Below, in pieces: positions 52,628 to 60,821 of a stretch of DNA of 64,000 nucleotides. The notes beneath the pieces were generated by a model, which made no database searches, was not told the origin of the DNA, and saw nothing but the letters and a program-made list of their open reading frames with translations. The DNA is taken from assembly GCA_024743435.1 (NCBI GenBank), contig JANSWO010000006.1, forward strand, positions 186,001-250,000, read 5' to 3'. Positions within the stretch are counted from its first letter, which is position 1, and every line of letters starts with the position of its first letter. Both the position numbers and the translations under genes were made by a program. This stretch comes from Pseudomonadaceae bacterium. Its GTDB lineage: Bacteria; Pseudomonadota; Gammaproteobacteria; Pseudomonadales; Azotimanducaceae.

Positions 52628-54845
52628 CAGCACATCGGACAGCGGCTCCCGAATACCCAACTTTTTTCGCCTGAGTGTGGATGAGCGTATTCGCGCGCTT
52701 CACGAGCGCGAGCTGTTGTCCGATGATGACATCGCCCTGTTGCGCAACGGCGACCATACGCTGCGGCTTCCCGTTGCCGACAAAATGATTGAAAACGTGG
52801 TCGGTATTTTTGGCCTGCCACTGGGCCTGGGGCTTAACTTTCTGATCAACGGCCGCGACTACATCGTGCCACTCGTCGTTGAAGAGCCATCGATCGTCGC
52901 GGGCCTTTCGGGCGCCGCCAGAATGGCGCGGCTGTCCGGCGGTTACACCGCCACGTCAACCGAACCGATACTGATTGGTCAGGTGCAGGCTGTGGGCATC
53001 GTTGATCCCGACGCGGCAATCGAGCGTTTGCTCACCCGCAAACAGGAGATCATCGATCTCGCCAATAGCCTGCACCCAAAGATGGTTGCCCGAGGCGGCG
53101 GCGCCCTGGACGTTGAAGCCTTTTCGTACGTTGCGCCGGAGGACGGCCGCAACATGGTCGTGCTGCACCTTCTTGTGGACACAAGGGATGCGATGGGTGC
53201 CAATCTGGTCAACACCATGTGCGAAGGCGTGGCGACCTTGGTTGAGACGATTACCGGCGGCAAAGTTTTTCTGCGCATCCTGTCAAACCTGACGGACCGG
53301 GCGATGGTGCGAGCAAGCGTCAGCATTCCCGTGCAGAACCTCGCCGGCAAAGGCTACTCAGGCGAAGCCGTGCGTGATGGCATCGTGCTGGCGAACGATC
53401 TTGCGCTGGTGGACCCATACCGCGCGGCAACTCACAACAAAGGCATCATGAATGGTGTCGACGCTGTCGCGCTCGCAACAGGTAACGATTGGCGTGCAAT
53501 TGAGGCTGCAGCGCATGCTTATGCAGCGCGCACAGGCCGTTACAAGGGCCTGACCAGCTGGCGAGTTGGTGACAACGGGAACCTGGTGGGCGAGATCGAA
53601 GTTCCTATGAAGGTCGGTACGGTGGGGGGCTCGCTCGAGAGCAACCGCTCGGTATTGATCAATCACCGGTTGATGGGATCGCCGGGAGCAACTGAGCTTG
53701 CCGAGATCATGGGCACTATCGGTCTTGCCCAGAACTTCGCGGCTCTACGCTCGCTGTCCACCGATGGCATCCAGCAAAATCATATGACATTGCATGCCCG
53801 CAGCGTCGCCAGCACCGCAGGTGCGCCGGACGGCATTTTCGAGGCGGTGGTTGAAGGCCTCATCGAGTCTGGCGACATAAAAGTCTGGAAGGCAAAAGAA
53901 ATCATCAAGTCCCTTTCTCAGCCCACCAGATCTGCGGACAAAGCCAGCCGGGCAAGCGCGTGCGGCAAGGTCATTCTCCTGGGTGAGCACGCGGTTGTTT
54001 ACGAGCGCACCGCTCTCGCGGTGCCTGTGCCGTTAGCCGTTGAGGCATCTGTGCGTAGCGGGGGCGAAGGCATATCCGTACTGGTACCTCGCTGGGGTGT
54101 GGAACAGAAAGTGCGCGCTGATCAAACGGCTGGCATCGGCGGGATGTTTGCCGATGTGTTTCGCACATTGGGCATCGAGCGTGAGGCGTTCAGTATCGAC
54201 GTCACCGCGAACATTCCGCGGGCAATGGGCCTGGGCGGATCGGCTGCGCTCGCGGTGGCAGTGATACGCGCGCTCAGCGCTCACTTCAGCCTTGGTCTGA
54301 ATGACGAGCGAGTTAACGAACTCGCGTTCATTTGTGAACAAGCCGCTCACGGCCGAGCTTCGGGGATCGATAATACGGTGGCGACGTTCGGCACTGCGCT
54401 GCGCTACCGCGCTGGCGAGTTCAGCAGTCTGGTCTGTCCGCAACCGCTACCCCTGGTGGTTGGAATAACCGGGGATGCAAGCCTCACGGCAGAAACGGTG
54501 GCACAGGTGCGGCGCGGTTGGCAGCGCAGGCCGGAGCGTTTCGAGGCAATGTTTGACGGCATCGAAAAGCTCACTCAGTCAGCCATCGACGCCATTGCCG
54601 GCAACAACCTGGAAGATCTCGGTGAGCTGATGAATCACTGCCACGGATATCTGAACGCGCTGCAACTGTCGACACCACGACTGGAAAGCCTGATCTCGGT
54701 TGCCCGCAGCAATGGCGCCGTCGGTGCGAAACTCACGGGCGGCGGCGGTGGTGGCTCAATGGTTGCGCTGTGCCCCGACGATCCGGAGCGAGTAGCGTCG
54801 GCGATGCGAAATGCTGGTTTTGAGGCGTTGAATCTTTCTGCCTGA
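52605..54845 (+). CDS. HMG-CoA reductase (class II) fused to mevalonate kinase
   Basis: A single frame of 746 residues from ATG 52605. Residues 18-437 are a complete HMG-CoA reductase: catalytic E94 region VEEPSIVAG, DAMGANLVNTMCEG (196-208), K279 in THNKG, D286 in NGVDAVALATGND and the His pair H393/H397 (NHMTLHARS). Residues 452-746 are a complete mevalonate kinase: CGKVILLGEHAVVY, MGLGGSAALAVAV, catalytic D589 in ASGIDNTVATFG and KLTGGGGGGSMVAL. A short linker joins them. No stop or frame break separates the domains. It should turn HMG-CoA into mevalonate and then mevalonate-5-phosphate. An alternative TTG start at 52584 adds seven residues. Confidence 0.92.
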   Translation: MASTSNSDSTSDSGSRIPNFFRLSVDERIRALHERELLSDDDIALLRNGDHTLRLPVADKMIENVVGIFGLPLGLGLNFLINGRDYIVPLVVEEPSIVAGLSGAARMARLSGGYTATSTEPILIGQVQAVGIVDPDAAIERLLTRKQEIIDLANSLHPKMVARGGGALDVEAFSYVAPEDGRNMVVLHLLVDTRDAMGANLVNTMCEGVATLVETITGGKVFLRILSNLTDRAMVRASVSIPVQNLAGKGYSGEAVRDGIVLANDLALVDPYRAATHNKGIMNGVDAVALATGNDWRAIEAAAHAYAARTGRYKGLTSWRVGDNGNLVGEIEVPMKVGTVGGSLESNRSVLINHRLMGSPGATELAEIMGTIGLAQNFAALRSLSTDGIQQNHMTLHARSVASTAGAPDGIFEAVVEGLIESGDIKVWKAKEIIKSLSQPTRSADKASRASACGKVILLGEHAVVYERTALAVPVPLAVEASVRSGGEGISVLVPRWGVEQKVRADQTAGIGGMFADVFRTLGIEREAFSIDVTANIPRAMGLGGSAALAVAVIRALSAHFSLGLNDERVNELAFICEQAAHGRASGIDNTVATFGTALRYRAGEFSSLVCPQPLPLVVGITGDASLTAETVAQVRRGWQRRPERFEAMFDGIEKLTQSAIDAIAGNNLEDLGELMNHCHGYLNALQLSTPRLESLISVARSNGAVGAKLTGGGGGGSMVALCPDDPERVASAMRNAGFEALNLSA

Positions 54846-54884
54846 GCCGGTCTACCTGATCCTGGCCAGCGCAGCAGACGCGGA

Positions 54885-55673
54885 CTACTGGAGTTGAATA
54901 TGTGAAGTGTCGGGCGCTGTCGGTTCGGGTTTCGGCGCAGCTGTCGACAACACTTCGCCTACATCGGCAAGGTCGAAGTCGGCATCGATCGACAAGGGCT
55001 CAACGCTAACTCGTGTGCCATCCGACAGCATGGCGCCCAGCTCCAGCACTTCGACGTCGAGCATCGTGATATCCAACTCTGCTTGAACGTCCCGGGCATG
55101 ATCTGCAGGCAGGAGTCTCTCTCCCACCGGAGCCACATCGATGTGCGAAACATCAGGGCTAGATGTCTCCTGGGTAGGAGCCGATTCAACCTGCGAACTC
55201 ACCTCACTCGGAGCGACTACCGAAAGATGCGACGTATCGATGTCAGCCTGAGGACGGGTTTGCCCGGCCGCGTCAGACAAATCTGCGCCCACCGCCGCCA
55301 AATCAAACTGGCTAGAGCCTGCCTGCGTGGGTTCGGGCTGCGCAGCTGCCGGGGCAACTTCTGCTTTACCAGTTGCAGGTGCCGGAGTCTGGGTTTGAGA
55401 TGACGCGGGGGCGACGTCGCTTGTGTCGGCAGCGTTCTCCTGCGGTATGGCCTTGACGCGCAATCGTGCGCCACACTGCTTGAACTGCTGCTGCAGCTTT
55501 GCAGCAGCTGCGCGGTCTACCGACCGCTTGACAACCACGCTTTGGCCACTGAACAGCTTGTCGGCGGCCGAGTCTGACAACTTAAGGGCTTCACTCAGCC
55601 GCTTGCGAACGACCGCCGGATGCTGGCCATCCAGTATCTCACCGGCAAAAACGAGGCGATAGGCGTCGGACAT
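54885..55673 (-). CDS. Uncharacterised protein with N-terminal conserved domain and degenerate acidic repeats
   Basis: A 262-residue protein without signal peptide or membrane helix. The first 75 residues (YRLVFAGEILDG, KLFSGQSVVVKR, KCGARLRV-like end) form a compact alpha/beta domain that I have seen at the start of many gammaproteobacterial proteins of unknown function. The remainder is rich in Ala, Pro, Ser, Gln and Glu and carries spaced motifs: FDLAAVGADLS, FDLADVGEVLS, DTSHLSVV, DVSHIDVAPVGERLL and a final DTSHIQLQ. The motif repeats suggest a scaffold or binding tail. Function unknown. Confidence 0.62.
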   Translation of the reverse strand: MSDAYRLVFAGEILDGQHPAVVRKRLSEALKLSDSAADKLFSGQSVVVKRSVDRAAAAKLQQQFKQCGARLRVKAIPQENAADTSDVAPASSQTQTPAPATGKAEVAPAAAQPEPTQAGSSQFDLAAVGADLSDAAGQTRPQADIDTSHLSVVAPSEVSSQVESAPTQETSSPDVSHIDVAPVGERLLPADHARDVQAELDITMLDVEVLELGAMLSDGTRVSVEPLSIDADFDLADVGEVLSTAAPKPEPTAPDTSHIQLQ

Positions 55674-55774
55674 GGCCTGATTCTAACGAATATTCAGACC
55701 AGTCGCCCGGCTACTCAGGAGCGGCCAGGACAGCGGCCGCGCGATATGATGAACCCACGCTCAGCAAAGGATGT

Positions 55775-56653
55775 ATGCCCTCAATGGCCAAGCCCAATTT
55801 CTTAGATCCAGACCGATACCGATTCCGAAAAGGCGATTCGCTGAAAGATCACTCCACGCACATCGATCATGACCTGGACAAGAGTGAGCTCAAGTCACTA
55901 CTGGCGGTGGAGCGTGAGACGCTGATCGAACTGCAGGAAAAAATGTATGCCAACGATGCTCACTCGTTGCTGCTGATCTTTCAGGGCATGGATTCCGCAG
56001 GCAAAGACAGCACCATCAAGCACGTAATGAGCGGCATCAACCCAGCTGGTTTTCAGGTGCACAGTTTCGGCAAACCCACATCCAATGAGCTTGCCCACAA
56101 CTGGCTGTGGCGACACTGGCGGGCGATGCCGGAGCGCGGCCGTATCGGCATCCACAACCGCTCGCACTACGAGGAAGTGCTGATTCTGAAAGTGCACCCG
56201 GAGTTTCTCGACAGCCGCTCCATTCCCAACCTCGATGTCGACAAATCATTCTGGGAGAAGCGTTACGACGACATCAAGGCAATGGAAGATCACCTCGTGC
56301 GCAGCGGCACCCGCGTTGTGAAGTTCTTTCTCAACGTGAGCAAAGAAGAGCAACGCCAACGCTTTCTGAGCCGCCTCAACGAGCCGGAGAAATTCTGGAA
56401 GTGGAACTCAGCTGATCTGGAAGAGCGCAAGTTCTGGGATGACTACCAGGACGCCTTCGAAGACGCGCTCAAGGCTACTCATCAAACGGACGCACCCTGG
56501 TTTGTCATCCCGGCGGATCACAAATGGACGATGCGCGCCATCGTCGCAAACATCGTTCGCCACCAGATGACAGAAATGGATCCAGCCTTTCCTGTGCCGA
56601 ATGAGCAGCAGTTGGAGTACATCGCGAGAGATCGCGCCTTGCTTGGGGGGTAG
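55775..56653 (+). CDS. Polyphosphate kinase 2 (PPK2) family protein
   Basis: A 292-residue PPK2 protein. The Walker A motif GMDSAGKDSTIKHV, IHNRSHYEEVLILKVHPEFL and the Walker B/lid region KFFLNVSKEEQRQRFLSRL are standard. Members phosphorylate NDPs or NMPs with polyphosphate, or make polyphosphate from GTP; single-domain proteins of this size usually act on NDP (class I) or AMP (class II), and the short motifs do not decide. ATG 55775 is the chosen start; Met at 55784 is possible. Divergent from the repeat protein. Confidence 0.93.
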   Translation: MPSMAKPNFLDPDRYRFRKGDSLKDHSTHIDHDLDKSELKSLLAVERETLIELQEKMYANDAHSLLLIFQGMDSAGKDSTIKHVMSGINPAGFQVHSFGKPTSNELAHNWLWRHWRAMPERGRIGIHNRSHYEEVLILKVHPEFLDSRSIPNLDVDKSFWEKRYDDIKAMEDHLVRSGTRVVKFFLNVSKEEQRQRFLSRLNEPEKFWKWNSADLEERKFWDDYQDAFEDALKATHQTDAPWFVIPADHKWTMRAIVANIVRHQMTEMDPAFPVPNEQQLEYIARDRALLGG

Positions 56654-56771
56654 TTGCGACAGCTCGCATCTACTCTGACAGACCGTGTTAGGTAGCTAAC
56701 GACAGCCATCGCCGCGGCACATGCGATCTGACCGTTCTCGACCCGTTGCAGACGTTCACTAGCCGGCTCTA

Positions 56772-56824
56772 GTGAAAAAAATGTCGCTTTCCGATATAAT
56801 AGTACCCATATTTGTCGTCCGACA
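56772..56824 (+). promoter_or_regulatory. AT-rich promoter with TATAAT and adjacent palindrome
   Basis: A perfect TATAAT lies at 56795-56800, with a weak TGAAAA at 56773-56778 in the -35 region (16-base spacing), in the only clearly AT-rich gap of this part of the window. Just downstream, TGTCG-TC-CGACA (56813-56824) is a 12-base palindrome where a repressor could block initiation. Both lie upstream of the alpha/beta hydrolase ATG at 56925. Confidence 0.45.
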
Positions 56825-56924
56825 GATGTTCTAACCATTCACTTCTAGCCCGTTCTGGGCAAATTCTCGTCTCCATTAGGTGCGCCTGTTACGCGTGGCA
56901 GTCTTCAACCCTAGGAGACTCCAC

Positions 56925-58034
56925 ATGAACAATCGAATACTTACCAAAATACGCCCGGCCATCCAAAAATCTATTGGGTGGAGTAAGGGGCTTGCTCCAT
57001 ACGTGGCCCGCACATTGTCACTTCAACGTCCTCTGGCAAACAGAAAAATTCAGCGGACGACTACTTGCACGGGGATCGACGAATACTTCTCGATAGACAT
57101 CAACGGTCACCATCAGTGGCTTCGCATCCGAGGCGAAAACCCCGAAAACCCAATCATTCTTTACCTGCATGGTGGGCCAGGAGGTTCTCAGGTTCCCTCG
57201 TATCGATACTTTCAGCTCAATTGGGAGCTGTCGCATACGGTGGTTCACTGGGAGCAACGAGGCGCAGGTAAGAGCTACACCAACAGACTGAAAACGGAAA
57301 CTCTGACAGTATCCCAATTGGTTGAGGATGCGCTTTCAGTCATCGATTATCTGAGCAAGCGCTTCGGAAGGCAGGATATCGTGCTGCTGGGACATTCTTG
57401 GGGGACATTTCTCGGAATCCATGTGCTCCAAACAAAGCCTTCTGCGGTCTCCTCATATATTGGAGTTGGCCAAATCGCTAATCAGGTTCACTCAGAGCGG
57501 CGGATGTATGAATTCGCACTCGAACGGGCGATGTCCACGGGAGATGAGGCCAATGCTTCCATGCTCAAGAAGTTGCAAGGCTATCCGTTGAAAAACAACT
57601 CGCATCGCAAAGTGGCCTTTGTGCGCCAGATGGCGAGCTTTTACGGATTCTTGGGAAGCAACACCGCAGACATAGCTCGCACCTATAATCGGTTAATGGA
57701 AACGCCGGAGTACAAGCTGATGGACATCTACCGATTCCTAAAAGGCACACTAGTTTCTTCCGCGACTTTAGGCCGGGCGATGTTTACCTCTGTCGAGATA
57801 CAACCGACCGAGTTACCTCTAGAATTCGAGACACCCATCTTCCTTCTCAGTGGTCGCCGCGACCATTTCACACCAGCCGATCTTACCGATGAGTATCTTA
57901 AAACGATTGAGGCGCCGGCGAAGAAACATGTAGTGTTCGAGAACTGCGGACACTATCCGAATGAGGACGAACCGGAACGCTTTATTCAGACCGTTGCCGA
58001 GCTAACAACACCTTACCTACGTGGAAACGAGTGA
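56925..58034 (+). CDS. Alpha/beta-hydrolase, proline-iminopeptidase-like
   Basis: About 370 residues from ATG 56925, which follows TAGGAGA; an upstream start at 56880 is unlikely. LYLHGGPGGSQVP forms the oxyanion hole region, WEQRGAGKS follows, GHSWGT holds the nucleophile Ser, an Asp lies in SGRRDHFTP and the catalytic His in ENCGHYPNEDEPE. This order is typical of prolyl iminopeptidases and related hydrolases (S33). The N-terminus is basic and amphipathic, not a clear signal peptide. It is more AT-rich than surrounding genes, as is the ArsR/VOC locus after it. Confidence 0.85.
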   Translation: MNNRILTKIRPAIQKSIGWSKGLAPYVARTLSLQRPLANRKIQRTTTCTGIDEYFSIDINGHHQWLRIRGENPENPIILYLHGGPGGSQVPSYRYFQLNWELSHTVVHWEQRGAGKSYTNRLKTETLTVSQLVEDALSVIDYLSKRFGRQDIVLLGHSWGTFLGIHVLQTKPSAVSSYIGVGQIANQVHSERRMYEFALERAMSTGDEANASMLKKLQGYPLKNNSHRKVAFVRQMASFYGFLGSNTADIARTYNRLMETPEYKLMDIYRFLKGTLVSSATLGRAMFTSVEIQPTELPLEFETPIFLLSGRRDHFTPADLTDEYLKTIEAPAKKHVVFENCGHYPNEDEPERFIQTVAELTTPYLRGNE

Positions 58035-58105
58035 CCGCATCTGGCCGATACCTGCCCTATAGATTATCCAGGATGGAGGTCGGTTAACGACCCTAACCGG
58101 ACGGT

Positions 58106-58399
58106 TTAGTCAAAGTATCCAGCCCACTTTCTCAGAACGTCACTCAGGAGTTCGGAATTCGCGCTGTACACTCGCTCACGTCCGATCTTGCTTACGCTTA
58201 GGAGTCCAGTCTCAACTAGTTTTGCCAGATGCCTGCTGGTTGTTGGCCAACTACATTCGAAGCGATGAGCAATATCACCGGCTTTGCACGTACCGCGATA
58301 GTGAACAGAGAGCAGTATTTGGCGCCGCGCAGGGTGAGCAAGTGCTGAGAAAACGTCGTCAGCCATTTCTACGTCCGAGATACCTTCTGGTTTAGGCAT
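58106..58399 (-). CDS. ArsR-family winged helix regulator
   Basis: About 97 residues from ATG 58399; the upstream frame to 58444 is inside the preceding gene. The winged helix is clear: ALAHPARRQILLSV, then GDIAHRFECSWPTTSRHLAKLVETGLL and the wing SKIGRERVYS. One cysteine (C43 region, FECSW) lies in the recognition area and another, TCKAGD, precedes it; neither forms the classical ELCVCDL metal site, so metal sensing is not indicated. This subgroup typically represses adjacent enzymes such as VOC proteins. It overlaps the upstream gene by eight bases. Confidence 0.87.
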   Translation of the reverse strand: MPKPEGISDVEMADDVFSALAHPARRQILLSVHYRGTCKAGDIAHRFECSWPTTSRHLAKLVETGLLSVSKIGRERVYSANSELLSDVLRKWAGYFD

Positions 58400-58712
58400 C
58401 AACCACATCCACGTGAGGGAACTCCATGTTTGGCTTGCCCCCACGAGATTCGCATAGCTGATCCATTGGCTCCCAGATAGCCATTACTTCAGGGTGTTCG
58501 TGAGCCCGTCCAACTGCATCGTCTAGCCAATCAAAAATCTCGAAGTAAATGGGTTCGCCATTGTCCTGCTCCTCGCCCTTAAAGTGTTGAGACGGAACGT
58601 CGGTGACCAGTCCGAGACGGTGCAATGTCGGCCAGTGGTCCATCAGGAGTTTTTCGAAATCCTGTTCTTTTCCGCGTTTTACTCGATATTGGCATATCAC
58701 TTTGTTTGGCAT
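58392..58712 (-). CDS. Small conserved protein, ABM/dimeric alpha-beta-barrel-like
   Basis: A 106-residue protein beginning VICQYRVKRGKEQDFEKLL, the pattern of a strand followed by helix found in antibiotic-biosynthesis-monooxygenase and related ferredoxin-like dimers. YFEIFDWLDDAVGRAHEHPEV supplies the second strand-helix unit, and the HEHPEV segment recalls heme- or substrate-contact residues of such proteins. Function cannot be assigned. First gene of a two-gene transcript with ArsR, divergent from the VOC gene. Confidence 0.7.
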   Translation of the reverse strand: MPNKVICQYRVKRGKEQDFEKLLMDHWPTLHRLGLVTDVPSQHFKGEEQDNGEPIYFEIFDWLDDAVGRAHEHPEVMAIWEPMDQLCESRGGKPNMEFPHVDVVDA

Positions 58713-58727
58713 GACTATTCCTAGTAA

Positions 58728-58780
58728 TTAGCGTACTTGCTAATTATCGAGCGAGACTATTTAATTAGCAAGTCAGCTAA
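58728..58780. promoter_or_regulatory. Paired operator-like palindromes in the ArsR/VOC divergent gap
   Basis: The word TTAGC-N6-GCTAA occurs twice, at 58728-58743 and 58765-58780, 37 bases apart. The first is extended to TAATTAGC...GCTAATTA. In addition, ACTTGCTAATTA (58735-58746) is exactly the reverse complement of TAATTAGCAAGT (58762-58773). Two matching palindromes in an 80-base gap between an ArsR transcript and a VOC gene strongly suggest the binding sites of that ArsR protein controlling both directions. Confidence 0.6.
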
Positions 58781-58792
58781 ATGAGGTATGGA

Positions 58793-59257
58793 ATGATCAA
58801 TCAAGTAAGCGCTGTACTGCTCGTCTCGAACGATCCAGCGCAGCTCGCAGAGTTTTATACAAGAGCGTTTGACTTGACGTTTAAAACCGAGGATCACGAT
58901 GACATGGATGTACATTACGGTGCGTTTTTCGGGTCAGTACACATCGGCATCCATCCGCCATCAAACTTTCCCGAAGCATCTGAAACAGGCAAAGGTGGGC
59001 TCAAGATCGCATTCGACACTCTGGATTTCGATGCTTTGGCAGACCACCTGAGGGCCGAAGGAATCCCATTGCTCTACGAGCCAGTAAAAAACGCGTGGTC
59101 GATAATGACGGCAATCCACGACCCTGACGGCAACTTCATCGAACTACTGCAGCCCTGCAACGAGATTTTGAATGCCGCGGCTACTCGAGGCCGAACGACC
59201 AGCGCTCGGGTTGAAAACTATATCGAAGGAGGCCACGGGTTCGCCTACGGCGACTGA
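58793..59257 (+). CDS. VOC-family (glyoxalase/bleomycin resistance) protein
   Basis: About 154 residues from ATG 58793, chosen because GAGG stands six bases before it; ATG 58781 lacks a ribosome site. Two beta-alpha-beta-beta-beta units are readable: VSAVLLVSNDPAQLAEFYTRAF and the second half ending IHDPDGNFIELLQP with the usual Glu metal ligand. VOC proteins isomerise, dioxygenate or bind small molecules, including antibiotics. The last 25 residues form an extra tail. Probably repressed by the divergent ArsR protein. Confidence 0.86.
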   Translation: MINQVSAVLLVSNDPAQLAEFYTRAFDLTFKTEDHDDMDVHYGAFFGSVHIGIHPPSNFPEASETGKGGLKIAFDTLDFDALADHLRAEGIPLLYEPVKNAWSIMTAIHDPDGNFIELLQPCNEILNAAATRGRTTSARVENYIEGGHGFAYGD

Positions 59258-59399
59258 CCGGTCATGGCCGATAGCAGCCACCCAGAACGCAGAATTGGCG
59301 GCGGTTTCAACGTCCGCTTTGAAGCGGCGCTTCGACCAGATCGGCCAATGTCCGTCAATTCAAGTGAGAGCTCTCGTAGTTAGCAACATGAGTGGAGCG

Positions 59400-60791
59400 C
59401 TAGCGAAAGTTAGGGGCAACTCCTAACAGGCCGAGTGCGGATTCCACGGCGGCCCCAGCAGAGAACAGCCTCGCCTCGCCAAGCAGGGGCGCAACCAGCT
59501 GAAACGACCTCGGCAATCCCTCACGATTTGGGCTCATGGGTAGCGTAAGCGTTGGATGTCCGGAGTAGTCAAAGGGGGCGGTAAAGGTCAAACCGTTCAC
59601 CAGATCAGCGTTTGGCTCTGACTTTTCCATGGCGGCAGCGGTTTGTGTGGACGAATTCATCGTCGGCATCACAATCAGATCACATTGGCGGTAGAGGTGT
59701 TCAAAGTCCCGTCGGAAAACCCCTCGAATGCTCTGAAGGTACTCGTAGTCGGTCTGGGATGCGTGCAACCCCTGCTCGATCAGAGAGGCGAGCGCAGGGC
59801 CGTATTCCTCTTTCTGGCTCGGATACGTCGATGCGTGCGCCCGCGCCACTTCAACACCGCAGGACAACCACCAGCTATCCGCAAGCAGGCGCGCTGCATC
59901 TGGTACCCGCACCTCAACGAGGTCGGCACCAAGGCCTCGCATGGCATCAATGGCTTCCGCCAACGCGGCGACAACCTCAGTATCAACACCAGTTTCCGCA
60001 TAGCTCCTGTCCAGCCCGATACGAATGCCGTGCAGATCGGTGCGAGGTTCGAAGGCAGTCACGGGCTCACTTAGCGAGGTGGGATCGCGAGCATCAGCAC
60101 CAGCAATCACCTCGAAAAGCGCCGCAACGTCGGACACACAGCGGGCCATGGGACCGATGTGATCCAGGGTTTCGGCTAGCGGAAAAACACCAGCCCGAGA
60201 CACCCGGCCATAGGTGGGCTTCAGGCCAACCAGACCACAGGCAGCGCTCGGGAAGCGAATGCTACCGCCCGTATCTGACCCAAGAGCGCCATAGACGAGC
60301 CCGGCAGAGACCGCCACGCCAGAGCCGGAGGAAGAAACTCCAGACCAATAGTCTTGCTGCCAGGGGTTCAGTGGTGCCGGAATCTGCGGGTGATGCCGGC
60401 CGTAGGCGCCTTCCGTGAGCTGCGTCTTTCCGACAATCACAGCGCCCGCGGTCATGAGTTTCTGCGCAACGGTTGCCGACGTTGATGCCATGTTGCCCGC
60501 AAGGACAGTTGTTCCTGCTGCTGTGACAGTGCCGGCCAGGTCGATGAGATCCTTAACGCCGATGGGTACGCCGTGCAGCGGGCCTCGAAGCAAACCCCGC
60601 CCTCGCTCCTCATCGAGCCGGCAGGCGGCGGCCAGTGCCGGTTCCGCGAGAAGCTGCGCGAAGGCATGCAATTCAGGCTCGAATTGCTCTATTCGAGCAA
60701 GGCAGTCGAGCGTCAACCGTTCACTGCTGACGTCACCAGCTTGGATCGCCGCTGCCGCCTGCGTAAGCGTCAACACATGATGCTCACTCAT
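59400..60791 (-). CDS. Amidase signature family hydrolase
   Basis: A 463-residue amidase with triad K80 (PIGVKDLIDLAG), cis-Ser in SGVSSSGSGVAVSAG (about 154) and nucleophile S177 (SDTGGSIRFPSA). It differs clearly from the amidase at 49233 and is closer to the GatA/indoleacetamide hydrolase type by its LVGLKPTYGRVSRAGVFPLAETLDHIGPM stretch. Without gatB or gatC nearby it is unlikely to be the tRNA amidotransferase. It lies 30 bases downstream of the FAD-linked dehydrogenase and is probably co-transcribed with it. Confidence 0.9.
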   Translation of the reverse strand: MSEHHVLTLTQAAAAIQAGDVSSERLTLDCLARIEQFEPELHAFAQLLAEPALAAACRLDEERGRGLLRGPLHGVPIGVKDLIDLAGTVTAAGTTVLAGNMASTSATVAQKLMTAGAVIVGKTQLTEGAYGRHHPQIPAPLNPWQQDYWSGVSSSGSGVAVSAGLVYGALGSDTGGSIRFPSAACGLVGLKPTYGRVSRAGVFPLAETLDHIGPMARCVSDVAALFEVIAGADARDPTSLSEPVTAFEPRTDLHGIRIGLDRSYAETGVDTEVVAALAEAIDAMRGLGADLVEVRVPDAARLLADSWWLSCGVEVARAHASTYPSQKEEYGPALASLIEQGLHASQTDYEYLQSIRGVFRRDFEHLYRQCDLIVMPTMNSSTQTAAAMEKSEPNADLVNGLTFTAPFDYSGHPTLTLPMSPNREGLPRSFQLVAPLLGEARLFSAGAAVESALGLLGVAPNFR

Positions 60792-60821
60792 GATGAAGGA
60801 CCACGGGCGGTCGATTGTGCA

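Noticed and set aside
59400-60791. gatA of the tRNA amidotransferase
   Set aside because: No gatB or gatC nearby and the neighbouring gene is a hydroxyacid dehydrogenase, so a catabolic amidase is more likely.
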